Assembly (NCBI RefSeq): GCF_017355185.1
Contig: NZ_JADILJ010000019.1
Location: 1 to 64,000 of the forward strand
DNA: 64,000 nt
Direction: 5' to 3'
Origin: Rathayibacter sp. SD072
GTDB lineage: Bacteria; Actinomycetota; Actinomycetes; Actinomycetales; Microbacteriaceae
Part shown: positions 1 through 9,150 of the stretch, one piece after another
How positions within the stretch are numbered: position 1 is the first letter of the stretch
How the letters are laid out: each line of letters starts with the position of its first letter
The notes under the pieces: model-generated
Told to the model about the DNA's origin: nothing
The model's database searches: none
The model's input: the letters and a program-made list of their open reading frames with translations, nothing else
Position numbers and translations under genes: made by a program

Positions 1-26
1 ACAGCCTCCCTCCCGACACCCCGGGA

Positions 27-32
27 TACACT
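27..32 (+). promoter_or_regulatory. Possible -10 box for the telA-pknG operon
   Basis: TACACT fits the actinobacterial TANNNT -10 pattern and lies 55 bases before the first start codon of the long operon. No convincing -35 is visible because the window begins 26 bases upstream. Inferred from pattern only. Confidence 0.3.
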
Positions 33-87
33 TGCCGGACGTTCATCCAGAGTCGGCGCCGCGCGCCAGGAACGGTGAGGAACCCTG

Positions 88-1293
88 ATGACCGAGGCCC
101 TGCAGCCGCCCGTCCAGAACGCTCTGTCGCTCACCCCGCCGGAGCCCGTGGCCGCCGTGCCCACCACCTCGGCGCCCTCGATCGCGCCGAAGGTCCCGGA
201 GCAGGCGCTGCCCGGCCTCGAGGCGAAGGTCGACGGCTACCTCGCGTCGCTCCTGCAGTCGGAGGCGCGCAGCCCCGAGTTCGCGGCGAAGGCCAACGAC
301 ATCCGCACGATGGGCGACGCCGACATCCGCTCGGCGGCCGACTCCTCCAACCGGCTGCTGAAGGCGCCCGTGCGCGCGCTGCAGGAGGGCGGTCTGAGCG
401 AGGGCTCGACCATCGGCCGGACGCTGCTGGAGCTGCGCCGCACGGTCGAGGACCTCGACCCGTCCGAGGACAACGTGCAGAAGAAGATCCTCGGCTTCAT
501 CCCCTTCGGCAACAAGATCACCGACTACTTCCGCCGCTACGAGAGCGCGCAGACCCACCTCAACGCCATCATCCAGGCGCTCTACGACGGGCAGGACGAG
601 CTCCGCAAGGACAACGCCGCGCTCAACCTCGAGAAGCAGCACCTGTGGGAGACGATGACGCGTCTCAACGAGTACATCTACGTCGCCGAGCGGCTCGACG
701 TGAAGCTGTCGGCGAAGATCGCCGAGCTCGACGCGACCGACCCGGACCGCGCCTGGGCGCTGCGCGAGGACGTCCTCTTCTACGCGCGGCAGAAGCACCA
801 GGACCTCCTGACCCAGCTGGCCGTGTCGATCCAGGGCTACCTGGCGATCGACGTGGTGATCAAGAACAACGTCGAGCTGATCAAGGGCGTCGACCGCGCC
901 ACGACCACGACCGTCTCGGCGCTGCGCACCGCGGTCATCGTCGCGCAGGCGCTGGCGAACCAGCGCCTCGTGCTCGACCAGATCACGGCGCTCAACACGA
1001 CCACCTCGAACATGATCGAGGCGACGTCGCGGATGCTCGCCGAGCAGTCGGCGAACATCCAGTCGCAGGCCGCCTCGGCCACGGTCGGGCTCCCGCAGCT
1101 GCAGGCCGCGTTCGCGAACATCTACCAGACGATGGACTCGATCTCGGACTTCAAGATCAAGGCGCTCGACAGCATGGCGCAGACGGTCGGCGTGCTGCAG
1201 ACCGAGACGGCCAAGGCCGGCGAGTACGTCGAGCGGGCGCGCCGCAGCAACTCCGACATCGACGCGGCCTCCTCGCTCGATCTCGGCCGCTAG
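88..1293 (+). CDS. TelA-like toxic anion resistance protein
   Basis: Encodes 401 residues resembling the TelA/KlaA family (toxic anion resistance, PF05816), which is linked to tellurite and other stress resistance, with unclear biochemistry. The first 45 residues are Pro/Ala-rich and probably disordered. The rest is charged and helical, without membrane segments, as expected of a cytoplasmic coiled-coil-rich protein. The ATG is preceded by a GGTGAGG ribosome site. It is the first gene of a run ending at a PP2C phosphatase; its stop lies 8 bases before the next start. A link to the PknG/GlnH signalling genes downstream is inferred from the operon. Family assignment is by overall resemblance, not by a catalytic motif. 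Confidence 0.85.
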   Translation: MTEALQPPVQNALSLTPPEPVAAVPTTSAPSIAPKVPEQALPGLEAKVDGYLASLLQSEARSPEFAAKANDIRTMGDADIRSAADSSNRLLKAPVRALQEGGLSEGSTIGRTLLELRRTVEDLDPSEDNVQKKILGFIPFGNKITDYFRRYESAQTHLNAIIQALYDGQDELRKDNAALNLEKQHLWETMTRLNEYIYVAERLDVKLSAKIAELDATDPDRAWALREDVLFYARQKHQDLLTQLAVSIQGYLAIDVVIKNNVELIKGVDRATTTTVSALRTAVIVAQALANQRLVLDQITALNTTTSNMIEATSRMLAEQSANIQSQAASATVGLPQLQAAFANIYQTMDSISDFKIKALDSMAQTVGVLQTETAKAGEYVERARRSNSDIDAASSLDLGR

Positions 1294-1301
1294 GAGTCGG
1301 G

Positions 1302-1868
1302 ATGGGCTGGCTGTCGCGCCTGTTCGGCGGCTCCGATCCCGCGCCGGTGGAGGCGCCGGCGGTCCTCCCCTCGGCTCCCACGAGCGACGACATCCTCGCC
1401 GCGCTCGACCGGGTGAGGGCCGAGACGGAGGGGCGGGTCGCGCCGTCGGTCGCCGCGCGCATCCGCCGCATCGACGAGACCGTGCGCGAGATGGTGCCGC
1501 GGCTGGACCGCCTGGGCGGCATGAGCCAGCAGGGTCACACGGTCGTCGCGACCGCCACCAGCTACCTGCCCGAGGCGGTGGAGGGCTACCTCCGACTGCC
1601 GCGCGATTTCGCCGACCGCCGCGCCGTCCACAAGGGGAAGACCTCGCTGATGATCCTGACCGACCAGCTCGACATCCTCGGGGGCACCCTCGACCGCATC
1701 TCGGACGCCGTCTCGCGCCAGGACGCGTCGGCGCTCATCGCGCACGGCCAGTTCCTGGCGGAGAAGTTCTCGGAGTCGTCGCTGAGCAGCGCGCTGGACT
1801 CGGGCGCCTCCGCCCCCGCTCAGCCCTCGCAGCAGTCCGGCCCGCTGACCCCGCCGAGCGCCTCGTGA
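1302..1868 (+). CDS. Small helical partner protein of the TelA/AAA operon (unknown function)
   Basis: 188 residues, not recognised. It opens with a short aromatic stretch (MGWLSRLFGG) that could be an amphipathic membrane anchor, then a Pro/Ala linker, then a helical domain (about residues 40-165) rich in Arg, Asp and Leu, and ends in a low-complexity Ser/Pro/Gln tail. No signal peptide or membrane segment is visible. The ATG 8 bases after the telA stop is chosen because GGAGTCGG lies just before it. The stop overlaps the GTG of the ATPase gene by 4 bases, so translation is probably coupled. Small proteins of this kind often accompany TelA genes; a joint membrane-associated role is inference. 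Confidence 0.7.
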   Translation: MGWLSRLFGGSDPAPVEAPAVLPSAPTSDDILAALDRVRAETEGRVAPSVAARIRRIDETVREMVPRLDRLGGMSQQGHTVVATATSYLPEAVEGYLRLPRDFADRRAVHKGKTSLMILTDQLDILGGTLDRISDAVSRQDASALIAHGQFLAEKFSESSLSSALDSGASAPAQPSQQSGPLTPPSAS

Positions 1869-3355
1869 CCGCGCTGGCCTCGGCGCTCGACGCGCTCGTG
1901 CTCACCGGGTCCGCGGCCGGACTCGACGCCGGCGCCGTCCGCGACGAGGGCGCCCGGCTCGCGGCCGCCGTCGCCGAGTCGATCACCGGAGCCGGCCACG
2001 ACTGGCTCTCGGCCACCGGCACGCCCGGCGGACTCGAGGCGTTCTTCACCGCCGCCTCGAGCGCCCGGCGCTGGCGGAGCGGCCCGACCGACCACCTCGC
2101 GGCCCTCGTCCGCGCAGGATCCGAGCACGCCTCCGCGTACGCCCGCGCGCTGACCGAGGTCGTCTCGGCCGCGAGCGCACTGGGCGAACCGGGCATCGGA
2201 GGCATCGCCGCCGCGTCCGCGACCGCCGCGGCCCAGCTCGGCGCGATCCCCCGGCAGCAGGAGGCGCCGCGCCCGCCGGCGCCCGCTCCGACCGCGTCCG
2301 GCTTCCCGGCGCCCTCCCTCCTGCCCCAGGGTGTGCCCGGGATCGACAAGATCCTCGCGCGCCTGCGCCGCACCGAGCACGACGGCCCGCAGGACGAGCC
2401 GGGCGGCCCCGTCGCCGCCGCGCCCTCCGCCGCGCCGGTCGAGGAGCCCGAGCCCGAGGAGCTCGAGCCGCCCGAGTCGATCGAGGACCTGATGGCCGAG
2501 CTCGACGCCCTGATCGGCCTCGACCGGGTGAAGAGCGAGATCAAGCGGCAGACGCAGCTGCTCCGGATCGACACCCTGCGCCAGGCCGCGGGACTCGCCA
2601 CTCCGACGCTGACCCGCCACCTCGTCTTCACCGGCAACCCCGGCACCGGCAAGACCACGGTCGCCCGGCTCGTCTCGCGCATCTACCGCTCGCTCGGGAT
2701 CCTCTCGAAGGGCGTGCTCGTCGAGGTCGACCGCTCGGAGCTGGTCGCCGGCTACCTGGGGCAGACCGCGACGAAGACCGCCGAGGTCATCGCGTCGGCC
2801 CGCGGCGGCGTGCTGTTCATCGACGAGGCCTACGCCCTCGCGCTCGACCAGTACGGAGCCGAGGCCGTCACGACCCTCGTGAAGGACATGGAGGACCACC
2901 GCGGCGACCTCGTCGTGATCGTGGCGGGCTACTCCGGGCCCATGCAGGGCTTCCTCGACACGAACCCCGGGCTCGCGAGCCGCTTCTCGACCACGATCGA
3001 CTTCGCCGACTACACCGACGACGAGCTGTCGGCGATCTTCGCGCGGCTCGCGGCCTCGGCCGACTTCGAGCCGACGCGGGAGGCGGTCGCCGCCTTCGCC
3101 GGGCTCGCCGCGTCTCAGCAGCGGACGGAGGCGTTCGGCAACGGCCGCTGGGTGCGCAACGTGCTCGACGCGGCGATCGCGCGCCACGCCTGGCGGCTGC
3201 GCGACGTCGAGGAGCCGACGCTCGACGACCTCCGGATCCTGGAGCCCGAGGACATCACCGAGAGCGCCGAGGCGGCGGACCCCGTGCCCGACCCCGATCC
3301 GGACCCCGATCCGGAACCCGCGCCCGACGCCCCGCAGACGGAGGAGACCGCATGA
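1865..3355 (+). CDS. AAA+ ATPase of the CbbX/SpoVK type
   Basis: 496 residues. Residues 1-200 are Ala/Pro/Glu-rich with no recognisable fold. From about 205 comes one AAA+ module: Walker A GNPGTGKT near residue 256, Walker B VLFIDEA near 316, and a C-terminal lid. This resembles the CbbX/SpoVK/EccA-like family, whose members remodel protein partners using ATP. The tail (about 465-496) is a run of Asp-Pro repeats and is probably disordered. The GTG start overlaps the upstream stop (GTGA) and the stop overlaps the next ATG. Substrate unknown; its place between TelA and the GlnX/GlnH/PknG genes suggests a role in assembling or controlling that membrane complex, which is inference. Confidence 0.85.
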   Translation: MTALASALDALVLTGSAAGLDAGAVRDEGARLAAAVAESITGAGHDWLSATGTPGGLEAFFTAASSARRWRSGPTDHLAALVRAGSEHASAYARALTEVVSAASALGEPGIGGIAAASATAAAQLGAIPRQQEAPRPPAPAPTASGFPAPSLLPQGVPGIDKILARLRRTEHDGPQDEPGGPVAAAPSAAPVEEPEPEELEPPESIEDLMAELDALIGLDRVKSEIKRQTQLLRIDTLRQAAGLATPTLTRHLVFTGNPGTGKTTVARLVSRIYRSLGILSKGVLVEVDRSELVAGYLGQTATKTAEVIASARGGVLFIDEAYALALDQYGAEAVTTLVKDMEDHRGDLVVIVAGYSGPMQGFLDTNPGLASRFSTTIDFADYTDDELSAIFARLAASADFEPTREAVAAFAGLAASQQRTEAFGNGRWVRNVLDAAIARHAWRLRDVEEPTLDDLRILEPEDITESAEAADPVPDPDPDPDPEPAPDAPQTEETA

Positions 3356-4692
3356 GCACCGCTCCCGCGTCGCGTCCCGCCGCACCGCCCGTGCAGCGGG
3401 CCCCGGCGCCGCCCCTCGTGCAGGTCGCGAACCTCCCCGCCCCGAAGCGGCCGTCGCTGCTCGCCCGCGCGACGTCGACCACTCCGCGCCTCTTCCGCAC
3501 CCTCCTGGTCCTCACCGCGCTCGCCGCGGTGCTGTTCGGACTCTTCGCCCAGCAGACCGGAGCGCTGCAGGCGCGCGCCGCGGCCGAGGCGCGGGCGCAG
3601 TCGGCGCAGCTCGTCGGCGTGCAGCAGGTGCGCAACCTCCTCGTCGACGCGAACGCGATCGCGGCGAACACGTTCCTCGTGGGCGGCCTGGAGCCGGCGG
3701 AGCAGCGGCAGCAGTACAGCGACAGCCTCGCCGCAGCGACGTCGCGGCTGACCGAGCTCGCGGCGGCCGAGCCGGAGGACGCGGCGGTGCTCGCGGCGAT
3801 CGCCACGAAGGTCGCGACCTACAGCGGTCTCGTCGAGCAGGCGCGCGCGAACAACCGTCAGGGCTTCCCCGTCGGATCGGCCTACCTCGATCAGGCGTCG
3901 TCCGTGCTGACGGACACCGAGGACGGGGTCCTCGAGGACCTCAACGGCCTCGTCACCACCGGCGCCGACCGGGTCGCGAGCGCCTACGACACCGTGCGCT
4001 TCAGCGTCCTGCTGATGATCGGCTCCCTCCTGATGCTGCTCGTGCTCGTGGCGGCGCAGATCGCGCTCGCCCGGCGCACGCACCGCTACCTGAACCGGCC
4101 GCTGGCGACCGCCACCGCACTGCTGGTGATCCTGGGCATCGCGGGAACCGCGGTCTACGGAGTCGCCGCCTCGAACGCGGCGACGGTGCGCGCCGAGAGC
4201 TACCGCGCCACCCTCGCCGTCTCGCAAGCGCTGACCGCGGCGACCGACGCGAAGTCGCTCGAGAGCTTCACCCTCATCAAGCGCGGCTCCGGAGCGGCGC
4301 TCGAGGCCGAGTTCCAGGAGGCGGCGGGGGAGGCCGAGCGCCAGCTGCAGGAGGGCATCGAGAGCGGCATCGTCGACGGAGCGCTGCTGACCGGGCTCCA
4401 GGACTGGCTCGCGCGGCACGACGAGATCCGCGCGGCCGACGAGGACGGACGCTGGGACGACGCCGTCCGGCTGGCGGTCTCGACCGAGCCCGGCTCGGCC
4501 AACACCGCCTTCAGGACGTTCCAGGTCGACGCGCGCGAGGCGGTCCGCGCCGACGCCGCCACGGCCTCCTCGACGCTGGGCGACTGGGGCGGCATCTCGT
4601 CGCTCACCTCCTGGGTCCTGCTGGCCGCCGGGCTGGTGGGGGCGGTCCTCGCCTGGCGGGGCGTCTCGCAGCGACTGGAGGAGTACCGATGA
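3352..4692 (+). CDS. GlnX-like membrane sensor protein
   Basis: 446 residues with four predicted membrane segments (about residues 45-65, 215-240, 252-275 and 415-435). Between the first two and the last two are two helical extracytoplasmic domains of about 140 residues, resembling four-helix-bundle sensor domains. The neighbours, a GlnH-like lipoprotein immediately downstream and PknG two genes further, match the mycobacterial pknG-glnH-glnX locus, where GlnX passes the amino-acid signal from GlnH towards PknG. Assignment rests on topology and gene order, since GlnX is poorly conserved in sequence. It overlaps both neighbours by 4 bases (ATGA), implying coupled translation and fixed stoichiometry. 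Confidence 0.75.
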   Translation: MSTAPASRPAAPPVQRAPAPPLVQVANLPAPKRPSLLARATSTTPRLFRTLLVLTALAAVLFGLFAQQTGALQARAAAEARAQSAQLVGVQQVRNLLVDANAIAANTFLVGGLEPAEQRQQYSDSLAAATSRLTELAAAEPEDAAVLAAIATKVATYSGLVEQARANNRQGFPVGSAYLDQASSVLTDTEDGVLEDLNGLVTTGADRVASAYDTVRFSVLLMIGSLLMLLVLVAAQIALARRTHRYLNRPLATATALLVILGIAGTAVYGVAASNAATVRAESYRATLAVSQALTAATDAKSLESFTLIKRGSGAALEAEFQEAAGEAERQLQEGIESGIVDGALLTGLQDWLARHDEIRAADEDGRWDDAVRLAVSTEPGSANTAFRTFQVDAREAVRADAATASSTLGDWGGISSLTSWVLLAAGLVGAVLAWRGVSQRLEEYR

Positions 4693-5660
4693 ACCGGATC
4701 CGCACCGCGGCCTTCGCGCTGCTCACCGCGGCGGTCCTCGCCGTCTCGGGCTGCACCACGGGAGCCGACGACCTCGGCACGCTCGTCGCCGCGCCGACCG
4801 AGTCGGCCACTCCGGCGCCGACCACGACCGCGGCCCCGCCGACGACCGACTGCACGCCGTCCGCCGTCACCTCCTACGCCCCGACCGGCGTCACGGACAG
4901 CACCCGCCTCGCCGCGATCCGCAGTGCCGGCTCGCTCCGCGTCGGCGTCTCGGCCGACACCCTCCTGATGAGCGCCCGCAATCCGCTCACGGGCACGATC
5001 GAGGGCTTCGACATCGACATCGCCCGGGAGATCGCGCGGGCGATCCTCGGGAACCCCGATGCGATCACGTTCGTGGTCATCACCTCGGCCCAGCGGCTGC
5101 CGGCGCTCACGGGCGGCGAGGGCGCTCCCCAGGTCGACATGGTCGCCCGCACGCTCACGATGACCTGCGACCGCTGGAGCACGATCGCGTTCTCCTCCGA
5201 GTACTACGGGGCGGGTCTGAAGCTGCTCGTCTCCGAGAGCAGCGACGCGGCGGGCATCCAGGATCTCGAGGCCGCCGGGGACCAGCAGGTCTGCGCCCCG
5301 CGCGCGACCACGACGCTCAGCCGCCTCGAGAACGAGTACCCGGGAGTCGAGGCCGTGGCCGCCGACACGCACACGCAGTGCCTGGCGCTCTTCCAGGAGG
5401 GGTCCGTCGACGCGATCGCCGGCGACGACACGATCCTCGCGGGATTCGTCGCCCAGGACCCGTACGCGAAGGTCATCGGCGATCCGCTGAGCTCCGAGCC
5501 CTACGGACTCGGCATGCCCGCCGACGACCCGGACTTCGTGCGCTTCGTGAACGGAGCGCTCGAGAGCATCCGCGCCGACGGCCGCTGGCAGAGCATCTAC
5601 GACCGCTGGCTGGGCGAGCTCGGCGAGGCCGCGCCGCCCGCGCCGGTCTACGGACGATGA
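4689..5660 (+). CDS. glnH: GlnH-like amino-acid-binding lipoprotein
   Basis: 323 residues. A lipoprotein signal (MNRIRTAAFALLTAAVLAV, lipobox LAVSGC) anchors it outside the membrane. A Thr/Pro-rich linker follows, then a periplasmic-binding type 2 fold of solute-binding family 3 (about residues 75-315; GSLRVGVSADT at the start, IEGFDIDIAREIA, then VDAIAGDDTIL). No ABC permease or ATPase lies nearby, so it is probably a sensor rather than a transport component. In mycobacteria GlnH binds aspartate/glutamate and controls PknG through GlnX, and the gene order here matches. The ATG overlaps the glnX-like stop by 4 bases and its own stop overlaps the next ATG. Ligand not determinable from sequence. 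Confidence 0.85.
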   Translation: MNRIRTAAFALLTAAVLAVSGCTTGADDLGTLVAAPTESATPAPTTTAAPPTTDCTPSAVTSYAPTGVTDSTRLAAIRSAGSLRVGVSADTLLMSARNPLTGTIEGFDIDIAREIARAILGNPDAITFVVITSAQRLPALTGGEGAPQVDMVARTLTMTCDRWSTIAFSSEYYGAGLKLLVSESSDAAGIQDLEAAGDQQVCAPRATTTLSRLENEYPGVEAVAADTHTQCLALFQEGSVDAIAGDDTILAGFVAQDPYAKVIGDPLSSEPYGLGMPADDPDFVRFVNGALESIRADGRWQSIYDRWLGELGEAAPPAPVYGR

Positions 5661-6802
5661 CGCAGTCCGCCGGCGTCGCGGAGGGCACCCCGGTCGCCCC
5701 GGGGCGCCTGGGGGAGGCGATCCCGCAGCGCGAGCTGTTCGAGTACCTGGCGGCGCTGACCCGATGGCTCGACCGCACCACGCGCGAGCTCTCGAGACTC
5801 GACGCGGCGGCGCTCGCGTCCCCCCAGGCCGACAGCTACACGTCCGACATCGTGCTGGCCCAGTCGCTGCGCGAGTCCGTCACCCGCAGGCTCGCCGAGC
5901 TCGAGACCGTCTGGGACTCGGGCCGGGTCGACACGGTCGCCCGGGAGCGGATGTCGCAGCTGATCTGGGGCAGGCTCGAAGCGTCGAGCGGGCGCAGCGG
6001 CAGCGCGGCGGTCTCGCTCGTCGAGGCGGTGCGCCTCTGCGACGCCGTCGTGGCGCAGCTGAAGTCCCGGCTGGAGTTCGATCCGAGCGGCACCGATGTC
6101 GCGGGCCGGATCGTCGGGGTCCGCGCCGAGATCGAGCGCTGCCGGGATCTGACCCGGGACGCCCGCGGAGTCGTCGACCGGCCCGCCGCCGAGCGCGTCG
6201 CCGTGCTGCGCTCTCGGCTGGACGCCCTCGCCGAGAAGGCGGGCCGCGGCGCGGACGTGTCCGGTCCGCTCGGGCAGCTCGAGAACGACTCCGCCCGGCT
6301 CGAGCGCGACCTGATCATCGCGGCCTCGCAGCGCCGAGGACTCGAGCGCGACCGCCTGCGCGCGCAGGAGCTGGCCGAGGCGGCGGAGCGCCGCGAGGCT
6401 CCGCTCCGGGAGCTGGTCGCGCGCTGCCGGCGCGAGATCGCGGATCCGCCCCGCCTCGCGGTGCCCGACGTCTCGCGCCTGGGGGAGCCGCCCGCTGACC
6501 GCGAGGGCCTGGATCAGCACCTCGCCCGCCTGACCGCCGTCGGCCGGGCGTTCGACGCCGTCGAGGCCGCGTACACCTCGCCGCTGCGCGAGCGGGCGGC
6601 GCTCGGCTTCCGCCTCCGCGCCCTCCGCGAGCGCGCCGACGGCAACGGACGCGCCTCGACCGCGACCGGCCGGTCCGCCGAGGAGGAGGTCCGCGCGGCG
6701 CTGGAGGCCGTGCCCTGCTCCGTGCCGCTCGCGCGCCACTTCGTCGAGCAGTACGACGTCGTCACCCGAGATCTGCCGCACCACCGGAAGGCCACCCCAT
6801 GA
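5657..6802 (+). CDS. Coiled-coil protein of the pknG operon (unknown function)
   Basis: 381 residues, not recognised by family. Almost entirely helical and rich in Arg, Glu, Ala and Leu, with likely coiled coils at about residues 25-110 and 170-320. There is no signal peptide, membrane segment or cysteine cluster. It sits between the GlnH-like sensor and PknG and overlaps both by 4 bases (ATGA), so it is probably made in step with them. A role as cytoplasmic scaffold or adaptor between the GlnX tail and PknG is inferred only from position and coiled-coil character. Confidence 0.7.
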   Translation: MTQSAGVAEGTPVAPGRLGEAIPQRELFEYLAALTRWLDRTTRELSRLDAAALASPQADSYTSDIVLAQSLRESVTRRLAELETVWDSGRVDTVARERMSQLIWGRLEASSGRSGSAAVSLVEAVRLCDAVVAQLKSRLEFDPSGTDVAGRIVGVRAEIERCRDLTRDARGVVDRPAAERVAVLRSRLDALAEKAGRGADVSGPLGQLENDSARLERDLIIAASQRRGLERDRLRAQELAEAAERREAPLRELVARCRREIADPPRLAVPDVSRLGEPPADREGLDQHLARLTAVGRAFDAVEAAYTSPLRERAALGFRLRALRERADGNGRASTATGRSAEEEVRAALEAVPCSVPLARHFVEQYDVVTRDLPHHRKATP

Positions 6803-9150
6803 ACGGCGAACCCTGCACCGCGACTCCGGGCTGCACCGGGACGATCGAGGACGGCTACTGCAACGTCTGCGGGTCGCCGCCCGCGAGCGGCGCCGCGGCT
6901 CCCGCAGGTCCGGCGGCGTCCACCCCGACCGCGCGCCGCCCCGCTCCCGCCGCTCCGGCCACCGCGTCCGCCGCGTTCGGCACCGGCTTCGTCGAGGGCA
7001 GCCCGAACACGTCCGCGCCCGTCGGCTCGAGCATCGAGGAGGCGGCGACCGCGCGCAGCGGCCGCACCTCCTCCGCCCGCCTCGCCACCGCCGCCCTCGG
7101 CTCCGCCCGCACCGCGCAGACCGGCTCGAAGGTCACCCGCCGCGTCGGCACCACCTCGACCCGCCTGCGGGGGCCGCGCTTGGGCGCCGGGCTGACGTCC
7201 GTGCCCTCGCGCCCCGCCGCCGACCCGATGGCCGCGCTCATGACGGAGGCGGTCCTCCCCGAGCGCAAGCGCTTCTGCTCGAACTGCGGCACCGCCGTGG
7301 GCCGCGGCCGCGACGGCAAACCGGGCCGCACCGAGGGCTTCTGCCCCAACTGCCGCACCCCGTTCTCGTTCACCCCGCAGCTGCAGAAGGGCGACGTGGT
7401 CGGCGGGCAGTACGAGGTCGTCGGCTGCCTCGCCTACGGCGGACTCGGCTGGATCTACCTCGCGCGCGACCGCAACGTCTCGGGCCGCTGGGTGGTGCTG
7501 AAGGGCCTGCTCAACTCGGGCGACCCGGACGCCTACGCCGCCGCCGTCACGGAGCGGCAGTTCCTCGCCGAGGTCGAGCACCCGCTCATCGTCGAGATCT
7601 ACAACTTCGTGCTGCACGAGGGCGCCGGCTACATCGTGATGGAGTACGTCGGCGGTCCGAGTCTCAAGCAGATCCTCAAGGAGCGGCTGGAGGCGAACGG
7701 CGGCAGCGCCGATCCGCTGCCGGTCGACCAGGCGCTCGCGTTCGTGCTCGAGGTCATGCCCGCCTTCGCGTACCTGCACGACCACGGCCTGCTCTACTGC
7801 GACTTCAAGCCCGACAACATGATCCAGGTCGGCGACCAGGTGAAGCTGATCGACCTCGGCGGCGTGCGCCGGGCCGACGACGACGCCTCGGCGATCTACG
7901 GCACCGTCGGCTACCAGGCGCCGGAGGTGCCCGAGGTCGGCCCGTCGATCGCGTCCGACGTGTACACGATCGGCCGGACCCTCGCCTCGCTCGTGCTGGA
8001 CTTCCGCGGCAACCAGACGACCTACGTCGCCTCCCTGCCGCCGGTGTCCGAGACGCCGCTGTTCCAGCGCTACGACTCGTTCTACCGCCTGGTCGCCAAG
8101 GCGTGCGCCCCGGATCCGCAGGACCGGTTCGCGACGGTCGACGAGATGCGCGGGCAGCTGCTCGGCGTGCTCCGCGAGGTCGTCGCGACCGACCGCGGGC
8201 CCGGGCACCCGTCGCTGCACTCGACCGAGTCGGCGCTCTTCGAGGCTCCGGTCGCCGACGTGGTCGACCGTCCGCTGCCGTGGGACGCGCTGCCGCTGCT
8301 GAAGATCGACGAGTCCGACGCCGCGAAGGCGTGGCTCGCGGGAGTGAACGTCGCGGATCCCGTCGTGCGCCTGCGCGCCCTCGCGCTCGCTCCGACCACG
8401 ACGGTGGAGGTGCGGCTCGCGCGGGCCCGAGCGGCGATCGAGGCCGAGCGGTGGGACGAGGTGACGCGGGCGACCAGCGAGATCCTGTCCGAGGATCCCT
8501 GGGAGTGGCGCGCCGTGTGGATGAGCGGTCTCGCGCAGCTCGCGCGCAGCGACGACGTCGGTGCCCGCGCCTCCTTCAACACCGTCTACGGCCAGGTCCC
8601 CGGCGAGCTGGCGCCCAAGCTGGCGCTCGCCGCGGCGTGCGAGTCGAGCGGCGAGCCCGAGGTGGCGGAGTCGCTCTACGTGATCTGCGCCCGCTCGGAC
8701 GCGAACTACACGGCTCCGGCCGCCTTCGGTCTCGCGCGGGTGCGGCAGGCCCGCGGCGACCTCGACGGCGCGCTCGACGCGCTCGACATCGTCACGCCGA
8801 CGCGCTCCTCCTTCCTCGACGCCCGCCGCCGGCGCGCGGAGCTGCTGGCGGAATCGGGTCGCGGCCTGCCCTCGCTCTCGGCGGCGCTCTCGAGCGTCGA
8901 GTCGCTCGCGATCGACCCGCGCACCCGGCTCGAGCTGACCACCGGGGTGCTGGAGTCGGCGCTGGAGCTCGTGCGGCGCGACGGACCGGCCGAGGGGGCG
9001 ATGCTGGGGACCGTGGAAGCGACCGAGCCGTCGATCCGCGACGGACTCGAAGCCTCGTACCGCTCGCTCGCCGCGTCGACCCGGGAGCGCGAGGAGCGCC
9101 TCCGACTCGTCGACAGGGCGAACGCCGTGCGGCGCTGGACGCTGACGTGA
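6799..9150 (+). CDS. pknG: PknG-type soluble Ser/Thr protein kinase
   Basis: 783 residues with the full PknG order: a disordered N-terminus holding an extra Cys pair motif (GYCNVCG near residue 22), a rubredoxin-like zinc site (CSNCG near 158, CPNC near 178), a kinase domain (about 202-450) and C-terminal TPR-type helices. The ATP loop is AYGGLGWIY, the catalytic loop reads YCDFKPDN (usual HRD Arg absent) and DFG is replaced by DLG, as typical of this family. In actinobacteria PknG controls 2-oxoglutarate dehydrogenase through OdhI/GarA, balancing TCA flux against glutamate. The GlnX/GlnH-like genes upstream supply the likely amino-acid input. ATGA and GTGA overlaps couple it to both neighbours. 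Confidence 0.93.
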   Translation: MNGEPCTATPGCTGTIEDGYCNVCGSPPASGAAAPAGPAASTPTARRPAPAAPATASAAFGTGFVEGSPNTSAPVGSSIEEAATARSGRTSSARLATAALGSARTAQTGSKVTRRVGTTSTRLRGPRLGAGLTSVPSRPAADPMAALMTEAVLPERKRFCSNCGTAVGRGRDGKPGRTEGFCPNCRTPFSFTPQLQKGDVVGGQYEVVGCLAYGGLGWIYLARDRNVSGRWVVLKGLLNSGDPDAYAAAVTERQFLAEVEHPLIVEIYNFVLHEGAGYIVMEYVGGPSLKQILKERLEANGGSADPLPVDQALAFVLEVMPAFAYLHDHGLLYCDFKPDNMIQVGDQVKLIDLGGVRRADDDASAIYGTVGYQAPEVPEVGPSIASDVYTIGRTLASLVLDFRGNQTTYVASLPPVSETPLFQRYDSFYRLVAKACAPDPQDRFATVDEMRGQLLGVLREVVATDRGPGHPSLHSTESALFEAPVADVVDRPLPWDALPLLKIDESDAAKAWLAGVNVADPVVRLRALALAPTTTVEVRLARARAAIEAERWDEVTRATSEILSEDPWEWRAVWMSGLAQLARSDDVGARASFNTVYGQVPGELAPKLALAAACESSGEPEVAESLYVICARSDANYTAPAAFGLARVRQARGDLDGALDALDIVTPTRSSFLDARRRRAELLAESGRGLPSLSAALSSVESLAIDPRTRLELTTGVLESALELVRRDGPAEGAMLGTVEATEPSIRDGLEASYRSLAASTREREERLRLVDRANAVRRWTLT

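Noticed and set aside
43-798. Long minus-strand open frame opposite the telA-like gene
   Set aside because: Composition is Arg/Leu/Val-rich without domains, typical of the antisense frame of a high-G+C gene; the plus-strand frame has a ribosome site and a family match.
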